Shown: positions 1 through 9,442 of the stretch, piece by piece | Numbering within the stretch: the first letter of the stretch is position 1 | How the letters are laid out: each line of letters starts with the position of its first letter | Source: Phanerochaete sordida | Lineage: Eukaryota; Basidiomycota; Agaricomycetes; Polyporales; Phanerochaetaceae | DNA: 64,000 nt | Direction of reading: 5' to 3' | Assembly (NCBI GenBank): GCA_019973155.2 | Contig: BPQB01000014.1 | Span: 310,001-374,000 of the forward strand | Notes under the pieces: generated by a model | The model's input: the letters and a program-made list of their open reading frames with translations, nothing else | Told to the model about the DNA's origin: nothing | Databases searched by the model: none | Program-made: the position numbers and the translations under genes

Positions 1-885
1 GCGGCGGGGCAGATGGTAGCGACGAGGAAGAGCGCGACGGCACCTACGATGGCGCTCCGGAGGACCTGCCCATGATCCGTTCCGTGGTCATGGAGCAGTC
101 GGATTGCCCGCCTGTCCTGGCCTCGTTGCTGCAGAGAGCCGACGTCAAGACCGTCTCTGTCACAGATAGATACGACCTCAACCTGAGGATGGTCAGGGCG
201 TGCGCTGCTACAGTAGAGCACGTCCGGTACACGCTGTCGTACCAGCGGGTTATAGGTACGCCGCCGTCACCTTGCCGTGTCCCTCCGCTTATCCTAATGA
301 TGAACCATAGCCATGTCCCAACCCTTGAGCGTCGACCTATCCCTTCTGCATGCGCTCCGCAGTCTCACGCTCATCATCACCTTTTTCGCCGGACGCGAGC
401 ATGGGATCGATGTTGAGGCACCATGGCGCAACGTCGCGACCGTGCTCCACGCGGTACGCAGGCGACCGAGAGACGCACCTATGCTGGACATCGGCCTCGA
501 GCTCGAGCTCCCGGGTAGCCTGAGCGTGGCGCGTTGCCAGCACCTAGATGAGAACGACATCGTGGCGATCTGCCGCAAGTTCGTGAGCGACTTGCCGCTG
601 ACGAAAGCCATCGACAAAGATCTCGGGCAGCTCATCGACGACGGGAAGGCTGCGATGGTCAGGGTTTCTCTGGCGGTACCTGCTTGTCGTGGATGTGCAC
701 AGAAGCCTCGTACCAGCGTTAACAGCTTTCTTGTGGATGCCTTCCCAGTTTTGCACAGGAAAGGGCATCTCCACCTTACTGGTGGGTCCTGCACATGCTA
801 TGGCGTTCCGTTTGCACATTTATTACCCGCCATCAAAAAGTATGGCGTTCCTTTTGCACATTTATTACCCGCCATCAAAAAGTAA
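1..885 (+). CDS. F-box/LRR-like family protein, 5' partial, 3' end disrupted by a transposon
   Basis: This is the first of three tandem paralogues; the others lie at 3750-5142 and 5389-6867. The start codon and F-box lie left of the window. Exon 1..255 (codons begin at base 3) joins 311..885 through a 55-bp phase-1 intron at 256-310, the same position as in both paralogues. Matching segments are the IRSVV block near base 78, the ACAATVEHVR block just before the intron and LHALRSLTL after it. The paralogues end in a short Cys-rich tail. Here that tail is interrupted at 798 by an inserted element, and the reading frame runs 28 codons into the transposon to a TAA at 883-885. The last residues are therefore transposon-encoded and repeat twice. 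The product would be a substrate-adaptor type protein of an SCF ubiquitin ligase by family analogy. Whether it still works is unknown. Confidence 0.75.
799..882 (+). repeat. Tandem duplication of the 42-bp terminal unit of the left TIR
   Basis: Bases 799-840 and 841-882 are the same 42-bp unit with a single difference (G/T at the 12th base). The right terminus carries only one copy, so the duplication arose at the left end. Confidence 0.9.
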
Positions 886-3181
886 GTCTTCCCGGCAAAC
901 ACATCCCGCGTGAGCGGCAAACAGACTCGCTCTCGCCGGCAAACATACAGCCACCGCCGCCACATCCTCCTCCACGGTCTATTACAGCTTCACCGACCAC
1001 CGAAAATGTAACTCTATCCTCTATAGCACAGCGCCGTGTACGTTCAGAGTAAAATCCTGCGCCTGAGGAGCAGGTCTAACTGGATGATGCAGTTGTGAGC
1101 CTGTCGAGTGTGTGCATACATTCCTTTCTCCAGCCTTGCGACTGCTCCCTTCCGGGCTCTGTGCAGCTTCATGAGGGTAGAGGAACATCAGTTGTCAAGC
1201 CAATAGTCAAAGTGGGCCAAGACGGCTCGAAGACGGCTCTCGGCCATAGGGTCCAGAGAGGACTTTGCTCTTAAGAGGTATATACCGACGTGGTTCACTC
1301 ACCCCGTAAGTGCCCCCTAAAACGCTCTAAGAAGCGCGATTTTGGTTTTCTCGTCTCGACGTGAAACTCACAGCATTCTCCTAGGCCACCAGCACCAGTC
1401 ACCAGCTCCAACCAACGACTACCTCGTGCACACGGCTGCTGCATTAAACGCAAGGCGCGGCAGTAGATACATTCAAGCACGAGTAGTTATATTACAATCG
1501 CGTTCGCGTGCGTTTATGATGTATAGCGTTACGTGACTTCGAGGGTGCACTCTTGGCTCTCAAGGACGAGGTCGCCCTTTCTACTCGCGCACCATCTACA
1601 AACCGAACATCAGCCACACGTTTCTAGTCTCAGAACCAGACGCACTCACAATCTCAATGAGCACTGGCGGCGCATCTCAAGTCGGGTTATCCTCCCCGAT
1701 GACAAACGTCCGCACGACCTCGAACCTGCGCGCAACAGAACGCGCAGGTCGCGACATTGCTCGACACGAGCCGGCACTCACGCCGCACGTGTACGCCCGC
1801 CGCACTGCGCATCAGCCACTCACCTCAGCGGCGAAGAAAAGAGCGCCGCGCACCAGTTCCGTCGCGACGCGCCCCAGCGCACTCGCATACCTGCGCCCCC
1901 GGCACTCGGGGCGGCCGCGAGCCTGCCGACTCTCACCATCTCCGCCGGACGCAGCGCTGCTGCGCATTTAATCGTGTATCAATCTTGCGCTGGGGCGCCC
2001 TGTTAGCTTTCGGAGGAGGGAAGCGTGTTTGGAGATGCACCTTGTGCCGCTCGCCAGTAAAGATCCACTCGAGCAAGGCGCCGAGCACGCAGTCGAGAGG
2101 TCTGACAAGCATCTCGGGCGTGCGTTGTGGCTTGCCCCTACAGTAAACCTGTGCAAGCAGTCGTCAGCATACAGCTCGGCAAGTGGATGGAGAGGTAGCA
2201 CGCACAGCCACATCCACAACGCTCCGTGCGCAACGGTCCATATCGTGCCTTGGTGCACGTCACCCAGGTACGCGAGGCGCAGTGCCCCGAGGAGCGTGAA
2301 GCCTTGCTTCCTGGCCTGCGCGCGCATCGGTCACACGTACACGTCAACCGGGCAAAGTGCCCTGGGGAAGGAGGGGAGACGCACCTCAACATCTTTAATG
2401 TAGAGGTCCATCGGGATCATGTCACCTGACTCGTGTAAGTGGATACTCGTGCCTTGTAAGGAGGAGAAACGGGCGTACAATAACGCAGGAGCTGGGCGTC
2501 GTGCGTTCCGCCGAACGGACCTCGTGGTTGTTGCTGTTCTCCGTGTGCTGAGAGTAATATCTCGCGCCAGAGCTCGAGCGTGGCGTACGTAGATGACAGC
2601 CAGAACTAGGGCATGCGACGCCAATGTTCGCGGGCTGATACGGCAGGGACCTAAACGGCGCCATGTTACGATGAGGAGCGTTGTGCAGTCCTCGGCAGCG
2701 GAGAGCCCGGACGCGGCATGCGGACGCGACGAGTACAAGTTGGCGACAAGGGAGGCTCGCAGCTTGCATCGGTGGCTCCGGTATCAGCAGCAAGACCCTG
2801 ATATATCCTCGAGACAAGCAGGAAAGGGCGCAGGCAGCGGCTGGTCCCGGCTGAGCACTTCTTGTGACTATTATCGCGCTGCGTACGCGGGAGAGAAGCA
2901 TTCAGCTTAGGATGATTAGTACTTACTAGCTCTGTCATTCCCACACTGTGTACGCTATAATTTTACTCATCTACCTTCATCGATTCATCCCTCTACGCAC
3001 AGAGAGTCGCCATGGACGCCGGGACCATACGGTTGTCCGGACACAGTGCAGGGGATCCGAAAGCGGTCTGCCAAACGAGCTCACAGCAAGGATACAAGAA
3101 GTTCATGAGCCAGAAAGTAAAGAGTACAGTGCTGCGAGCAGTATATATTATATCGGCGACTCACCGAGATGGGCGAAAGTC

Positions 3182-3264
3182 TGTGTTTGCCGGCGAGCGA
3201 GTCTGTTTGCCGCGCTTACTTATGTTTTGATGGCGGGGAATAAATGTGCATAACGACCGCCATA
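3182..3264 (-). repeat. Right terminal inverted repeat of the transposon
   Basis: Read on the minus strand, this matches 841-945: first the terminal TATGGCG and GCACATTTATT blocks, then two CGGCAAACA-type motifs separated by an AGACTCGCTC core. Small indels separate the two arms. Confidence 0.85.
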
Positions 3265-3270
3265 ACATGC

Positions 3271-3282
3271 GACAAGGTGTAG
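3271..3282 (+). pseudogene. Stranded last codons of the disrupted F-box gene
   Basis: These 12 bases follow the right target-site duplication. Together with the ACATGC duplication they encode the Thr-Cys-Asp-type tail and a TAG stop seen in the sister genes. They are cut off from the gene body by the 2.47-kb insertion. Confidence 0.7.
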
Positions 3283-3749
3283 CTATCATGACGTTCGCGG
3301 CCGGCAATTTTGTGTTTGCACATAGTTCAAAGTATCATGATCCTAAGTTTCAATATTCACTGTCATCTGTCTGCTAGTCAGCTGTATTTTTCGCATCAAT
3401 CAACTTCAATACATTCTCTGCACTATTACACAGCGCGCGCACTTGAACTTGAACTTCCACATCGGGGCACTGGCGTCAGCACCGACGCACGGGCGCCCGA
3501 ATATTTGAAGGAGACTTGAAGGAGACAGCGCGGCACGACCGCAGCTCTCGTTCGTCCTGACACTTACTTCTATGTGAGAGTAGTGTCAGCACACTGCGTA
3601 CGGTGAGCCCATTTCGAGCCTACCAATGACACGTGCTGCAGCTGGCAGTGAAACAGGCCGTCAGCAATGCTGCTGACACTGCGCATTTCTCCTTAGTACG
3701 CTCACATATTGTACTCCAAGGGATGCGTCCCTCTTCCAGAACCTCTGCG
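3283..3749. other. Intergenic, probable promoter region of the next F-box gene
   Basis: No convincing coding sequence. The stretch is AT-richer than its surroundings and lies directly upstream of the start codon at 3750. No clear TATA box was found. Confidence 0.4.
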
Positions 3750-5142
3750 ATGGCAAGTGCGAAGCTTTTACAGGATGTTCCTTTTGATGTATACGACTAC
3801 ATATTCGATACCGTGCGGCTCAACGACGTCGACACACGCAAGCGCGCCCTCTTCGCCGCGTCGCAGACCTGCAAGGCGTGGGCCGCCATGACGCTCCGCG
3901 CTCGCTTCCACACCCTATCCCTCATCGTCAAGCTCCCGGGAGAGGAGTCCATCGTGAACTTCTTCCTGCAGGACTTCGCCCAGGAGCCCGTCTTCGCAAA
4001 GCTCGTGCAGGACAGTTGCGTCAAGTCGCTCACGCTGCGCTGGAGCCGCGCAGAGGCGTGGAGCGAGGTCGACTTTGGTACCATCCTCCCAGAGTACCTG
4101 CCCCTCTTTCCTGGGCTGCGCGCGCTGCGGCTCCGCGGCGTCCTCTACAAGCGGCCGGACCAGCCCATCACGCAGCGCTTCAGCTTGCGAAGCCTGGCCA
4201 TCGACGGTCACCTATACAACTACCACTCGCACAAGAGCCATAACCCTCGCGCCCTTTGTGACCTGCTCTGTCTGTTTCCGACGCTGCAAGTGCTTACGCT
4301 GCACGAGCTGAGAGACTGGGCTCGTCGGGGCCTGCAGGACGACATTTACGACGGTGGACCTCTACCCACGATCCGTTCCGTGGTCGTGCAGAAATCGACT
4401 TGTCCGCCAGTTCTGTTCCGGTTTCTGCAGAGCACCGACATCAGGGCCGCGGACGTTTCAGACAATTACACGGGAGAATTTCAGATTGTAGAGGCCTGCG
4501 CTGCAACGGTCGAGCATGTCCGTGGCAAGTTGTCATACCAGTTGTTTGTTGGTAAGCCAGTCACATGCATTTCCCGCCTTTTCTGACTTGTGATCTCGCA
4601 CTGCAGACAGCCTGCATGAGCCCGTGTCAAACATCGATCTATCGCCTCTGATCGCCCTCCGCCGCCTCATGCTGCGTGTCGTCTTCCCAGCCGAACCCGA
4701 GCCAGAAGAGGACGAAATGGACCTGGGGTCGTTGTGGCGTACGCTGGCGGAGGTGCTCGCCGCGGCGCGCCGGCGGTCGACGGGGGCGCCTGCGCTGGAT
4801 ATCGAACTGGAGCTTGAGCTTGATGAATATCCTGTGGACCGCACGGCCATCGGACCGGGTGCAATCTCGAAGACCCGTCGCGCATTGACGTGCAACCTGC
4901 CGTTCGTGAAGTATGCCGAAGAGGAGCTTGGAAAGCTCATCGATGGTGGAATCGTCGGGTCTGTCACGGTGCTCATGATAGCGCATGGCCTTCGTCGGTC
5001 TGCACGGGAGCCTCATAGCTGCCTCAACCACTTGCTCCGTGATGCCTTCCCAACTGTCCACAAGAAGGGATGCCTCCATCTCAGTCATGACCTCTGTACA
5101 TGCGACATCTTTTCCGAAACATCTTTTCTTCCATATGCTTAA
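3750..5142 (+). CDS. F-box/LRR-like protein, paralogue 2 of the tandem trio
   Basis: Join 3750..4551 and 4607..5142, 445 aa. The 55-bp intron is phase 1, GTAAGC to CTGCAG. The start at 3750 gives MASAKLLQDVPFDVYDYIF, which aligns with the start of the next paralogue at 5389; an upstream in-frame ATG at 3723 is less likely. Residues 8-55 form an F-box (P-x-D-V-Y-D-Y-I-F, then SQTCKAW and LRARFHTLSL). The rest is leucine-rich without regular repeats, ending in a Cys-rich tail. By family the F-box binds Skp1 and recruits a substrate to an SCF ubiquitin ligase; the target is unknown. Such genes are strongly expanded in Agaricomycetes. Confidence 0.85.
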
Positions 5143-5388
5143 GCTTATGCACCGCCCTATTGATCCTTTTGCGTGGAACAGCTGGCTCCTTTGTTTCGCT
5201 AGCTACTGTACCTCCCTTATCTGACGGACAGTGATGAAACATGTCTCAGCCCCGTCGGCGCCGGAGCTTCAAGCTTCAAGGCTTGCGACCAGCTCTCCGC
5301 CAGCGGGGCATCGCGACCTCCTTTCACTCGCTTGAACCACGACTATCACCATCGCTTTGATCACATATATCCCTTCAGCACATCCAGC

Positions 5389-6867
5389 ATGGCGTCCGGA
5401 GCGAAGATTACAGACATGCCGCTCGATGTCTACGAGCATCTCTTCGAGGTAGTCCGCCTCAACGACGTCGACACGCGCAAGCGCACGCTCTTCGCCGCCT
5501 CGCGCGTCTGCAAAGCATGGGCGGACTTGACGCGTCACGCGCGTTTTCACGCACTATATCTCGTGGTGCGCCTTCCCGGAGAGCAGTCGATTGTGCGCTA
5601 CTTTCTAGACGAGTTTATTCGAGAGCCCTTCTTCGCGGAGGTGCGCCACAAGCAGCTCGTCAAGTCGCTCACCCTACGCTGGGGCAAAGAGGAAAGCACC
5701 AGCGAGATCGATCTGGGCGGGGCTCTCCAGCGGTACCTGCCCCTGTTCCCCGGAGTTCGCGCGCTTGATCTCCGTGGCCGACTCTGGCAGCGTGCACCCC
5801 ATCCTCCCGTGCGGCGATTCCAGCTGAGGGCGCTGAAGATCGCCGGGAGAGTCAGCCGCGACGGCAGCAACACCTTCGCATTCAGCGATTTGCTCGCGCT
5901 CTTTCCAGAGCTGGAGGAGCTTAAGCTCGCGGACAACAGTGGCTGGAGGTCGGCGGCTTTTACGCCGTCCACTGGCAGCGCCCACCAGGAAATAGGAGAC
6001 GAGGCAGAGGACGTTGAAAAGGAGTACTTGTCCGCAGATGAAGAGCTCAGGGTCGACAATATCTATAGGGGCGGGGCAACGGAACCGAAGGGGATTCTCT
6101 CGATAATACTTGAGCTATCCGACGCGCCAGAATCTCTCGCGGAGTTGCTGAGCAGAGGCAATACCGTCAAACACCTAGAACTTACGAAAATGTATCACGT
6201 CGAGGCTTCCAGCATGGCGATCCTGGACGTCTGCGCGGCGACTCTAGAAGAGGTTCATCTCCGGCTCTGGTACAGACGATACCAAGGTATGTATGCCTAT
6301 TCTCGCTGCATAATCGATCTCATCATTCCTCAAACAGAGGACTTACCCCTCAGAGTGCCGAACGCCGACCTGGCCCCTCTACTCGCTCTGCGTCGCCTCA
6401 CGGTAGTGGTGACGATCAAAGGGTGGCTTCCCAATGATGAAGAAGAGGGCGGCCTGCTTCCTGAAGAGCCCTGGGCGTCGCTCGCAGCGATGCTCAAGGC
6501 GCTGCACCGACGGACCAACGGCGCACACAAGCTCGAGTACATCGAGCTTCTGCTCGAGCCACGCAGCTCTGGATTGCCAAGGGAGCCGGATCCGCCAGTA
6601 CCTCGTGCGCGTCCTACGTTCATGGGGCATCTCCCGTTCACGCGCTGCGCGGACTTGCAACTCTGCAGCCTCGTCGACGCAAGTATCGTCGACCACGCTA
6701 GGGCGACCTTCACAGGCCGTGTCCCCCGCACATCATACTTCGTATGCGAGGCGCACAGCTGCCTGAACGACCTCATTGTCGAGGCGTTCCCCATGTTGAA
6801 CAAGAAAGGGCGGCTGTCCCTCAAGGACGGTGCATGCAAATGCGGAATCGATGGACGAGCAGGCTAG
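5389..6867 (+). CDS. F-box/LRR-like protein, paralogue 3 of the tandem trio
   Basis: Join 5389..6286 and 6338..6867, 475 aa. The 51-bp intron at 6287-6337 has no stop and keeps frame, so it could be missed by simple ORF calling. Its position and phase match the introns of both sisters. The F-box spans residues 7-55 (MPLDVYEHLFEVVRLNDVDTRKR, then SRVCKAW). Residues about 185-225 form an acidic insertion not present in paralogue 2. The C-terminus ends in a Cys-rich segment (CKCG). Expected role: SCF substrate adaptor, target unknown. Confidence 0.85.
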   Translation: MASGAKITDMPLDVYEHLFEVVRLNDVDTRKRTLFAASRVCKAWADLTRHARFHALYLVVRLPGEQSIVRYFLDEFIREPFFAEVRHKQLVKSLTLRWGKEESTSEIDLGGALQRYLPLFPGVRALDLRGRLWQRAPHPPVRRFQLRALKIAGRVSRDGSNTFAFSDLLALFPELEELKLADNSGWRSAAFTPSTGSAHQEIGDEAEDVEKEYLSADEELRVDNIYRGGATEPKGILSIILELSDAPESLAELLSRGNTVKHLELTKMYHVEASSMAILDVCAATLEEVHLRLWYRRYQGMYAYSRCIIDLIIPQTEDLPLRVPNADLAPLLALRRLTVVVTIKGWLPNDEEEGGLLPEEPWASLAAMLKALHRRTNGAHKLEYIELLLEPRSSGLPREPDPPVPRARPTFMGHLPFTRCADLQLCSLVDASIVDHARATFTGRVPRTSYFVCEAHSCLNDLIVEAFPMLNKKGRLSLKDGACKCGIDGRAG

Positions 6868-7295
6868 TATGGCATAAATCGATGTGCGGCTCAATGCATG
6901 TATACATGTTACGAATAGGCCAGGCATATAGAAGGATGAGCGAACGAAAATGGTCAGCATGGGTGAAATATGGCGGACTTAGTACGTGGGGGACTGGCCT
7001 CATGCGCACTGCGGCGTGCACTTATTTATCGTGACTTGTCCCTGCACGCATAATCACGTCATAATCTCGTAAGTTCAGTTGGAAAGTCGACGTACGTTAC
7101 GCCGACCTTGCATGCGCGGCACCATGCGCCATATTGCTGTCAAAGTCCCAAGGAGACCGCCTCGCGGCGGCACGGACGCTGGAGGCTTCTGAGGATGCTC
7201 CACTTCGCTCCCGAAGTTCGAGGGCGGGGAAGGGCTCGGGGCGCGGGACTGCGTAGAGTGCGCTTGTGAATCTGGCAAGGTGATAGCGTCTGACT

Positions 7296-8653
7296 CTAGT
7301 TGTAATGTTGGCGGAGGGGATGGGGGTAGTGTCGGGATCGTTCCCTTGCACGTAGCTCCTCGTTGTTCGCTGACATGCACTTCGGCGTGTGCATGTTCTT
7401 CGTAGTCGGAGCTACATGTCCGGCTGGCGCCTTGCAGAAGCTGTTCCATCCGCTCGAAGCGCTGCTCCTGTGTGCCCCCAAGGCTCGGAATTGTTTCTGC
7501 ATACCGGTGGCGGTCGCAAGCCTTTCGAGATGTGCTGTGTGCGTTCCCTCCAGCATACGGACCGTCTTCTGGAGCGTCTGCAGCTTCTCTTCTTTAGCGG
7601 ACATTGAGTCCGCCATGTGTCGTATTTTGTTCTCGTGCTCGAGACGACTGGTCTCGCTTTCTGCGCGTAGGGAGCACGCCTCAACCTCAACCTTCGCGAG
7701 CTTGTCCTGAATCTCTTCCAGATCAGCTTTCAACTCGCTGATTTTTTCTTCGTTCTGCTTCTGGTTCTCTGCAATATGCTTCCTTATGTTGCGGTTTAAG
7801 TCTTCCAGCTCTGCCTTGTGCTCGGCTGCTTGCCGCTCAAGGTCTGCTTTGAGGTCTTGGCCAGCCAGGGTATCCGCTAGAGCCTTCTGCTCATCTACCA
7901 TCTCGCGCTGTATCTGTAGCGGTATTGGGGAGAAGCCGATGATTTCGCGGATAACTTGCAGCGCGGACTCTGCAGTGTTACCATGCCGCACCATGCGAGC
8001 ACCCTTGCTGAGGGCGTGCTTGAAGAAAAGAGGGCTTTCCGCCATCTCGCGCTCACGCGCCTCGGCGAGGGCGTGATCAACCTTGGTCCACATAGTCGTC
8101 GCGATGACCACGTTCTTCAGGGCGTCGTCGCCACAAATCTTCTGGAAGAGTCGCAGATTCCTGCGGGCGATGCCACCGATGCGGGTGTCGGCAACACGCT
8201 GCAGGAAAATGACGCCATGAAGGGTGTGTTTTTCCATGTACCTATGAATATCCATCAGAGACAAGCCGCAATACGCATTGAGCGACACGTACGTGATTGA
8301 CAAGAAGTCGCATATCAGGCGCAGAATCTCGGTCTCCGTCTTGACGGTGTCGTCAAATCCGGGGGTATCGATAAGAGTCACAGACGTCGTCCCCAACATG
8401 AAAGGAGGCGCGGCCTCGACCTCGGACGTGCACGACTCAAGGCCATGGCCAACGACCAGCTTTGATTTGCTAGCAGCGTTGATGAACTGCGTCGCCGTGA
8501 CTCGAATGAGTAACTGCGAATGTATGAATCAGCGACGGACCCACCGTTGACTTTCCAGCACCTGTTGCGCCCATCACCCTACTTGTAATCAATAATAATA
8601 TCGACTATGGGGTTGCAAACCTACGCTATGGTGACTGAGTTCCTCTTCGCCAT
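7296..8653 (-). CDS. P-loop G-domain protein with C-terminal coiled coil
   Basis: Exons on the minus strand: 8653..8625, 8578..8545, 8486..7296, 417 aa, introns 46 and 58 bp. The first exon encodes only MAKRNSVTIA; the second carries the P-loop VMGATGAGKST (residues 13-21). The G3 motif DTPG is at 61-64 and a TKVD (G4-like) motif is at 155-158. Residues about 235-370 are a heptad-rich coiled coil (Glu/Lys/Gln/Leu). This matches the AIG1/TRAFAC-like G-domain proteins common in basidiomycetes; their cellular role is unclear. The 3' end is uncertain: the frame after residue about 350 looks non-conserved, while another frame down to 7075 encodes RFERMEQLLQ and a Pro/Ser-rich tail. An extra intron near 7430-7505 may switch to it. 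Confidence 0.75.
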
Positions 8654-9442
8654 CTGGAGTACGTTCTGCAATATTTCAGAGGATGTTCGAAGAGGTTGCA
8701 ACGCAGCAGCAGTCCAGGTAGGTCACATTGCCGTTTCCTGTCGTCTGAACCGCCGAGCTGTATACGCAACCCACGGCACTTCCACGGTCATGACCCAGAC
8801 ATTGAAAACTTGAGGACGTCGTGTGGCAGACTAGGGTCTAAGCCTCACCGCCGCCGTATGGAGATGGAGAAGGCGATTAAGCTTTAGAGTTGCGAGGGTT
8901 GAGGCGGCCTATGGCCGTAGCTCGCGGGCTGACACCGATCCGCCTGGCTCGTGCGATCCCACAGTGGCGCAAGGAAGCGGAATAGCGGTAGCTCATCCAG
9001 GGTACAATTTGGAGATCTAGAAGGTTCGAAGTGATAATGAGTCGGGTCGATTGTGGGAACTAAACAGCACCAGGGTTACCCTGCGCAAAGCTCGACACGT
9101 CTTCTGAGGTAGCGACCACGAGGCACTCTGTCCCCAACGACGTCACACACGCGAGGCCGCCCGCCGGCCAGTCCAGGAGAAAGATGATGAACATTCCGAA
9201 CAAAAAGAATCCAGGCAGCGCGCACAAGTACAAAGGGGGCGTTTGCTATATGATGCGTAAAGTACAAGAGACCGGGGGCAGGCGAAAAGGCAGAGAGGTA
9301 CAGAGAAGCCGCGAATGCGTTCAGTCGAGTGTGTGGTCAGATGGGGGCGTGAGATGCAGGATGCGATACAAGGGAAAAGGAGAACAGAGTGATATGAAAG
9401 CGAAGATGGGTGGGCACGGGGCCCGGCGAGCGGCAAGCGCGC
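8654..9442. other. Intergenic between the G-domain gene and the PPS1-like gene
   Basis: No coding sequence supported. It contains the upstream region of the G-domain gene (minus strand) and the 3' flank of the phosphatase gene. Confidence 0.4.

Larger units (their letters stand above)
799..3264. mobile_element. Non-autonomous TIR DNA transposon, 2466 bp, inserted in an F-box gene
   Basis: The two ends are inverted copies. The left end reads TATGGCG...TTTGCACATTTATTACCCGCCATC, and the complement of the right end reads TATGGCGGTCG...GCACATTTATTCCCCGCCATC. Similarity continues inward through repeated CGGCAAACA subterminal motifs to about 945 and 3182. ACATGC directly flanks both ends (793-798 and 3265-3270), a 6-bp target-site duplication. 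Removing the element and one duplication rejoins the host gene in frame to a tail like that of its paralogues. No transposase is recognisable inside. The superfamily is unassigned; KDZ or another basidiomycete TIR group is possible, and the TIR does not start with CACTA. Confidence 0.85.
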
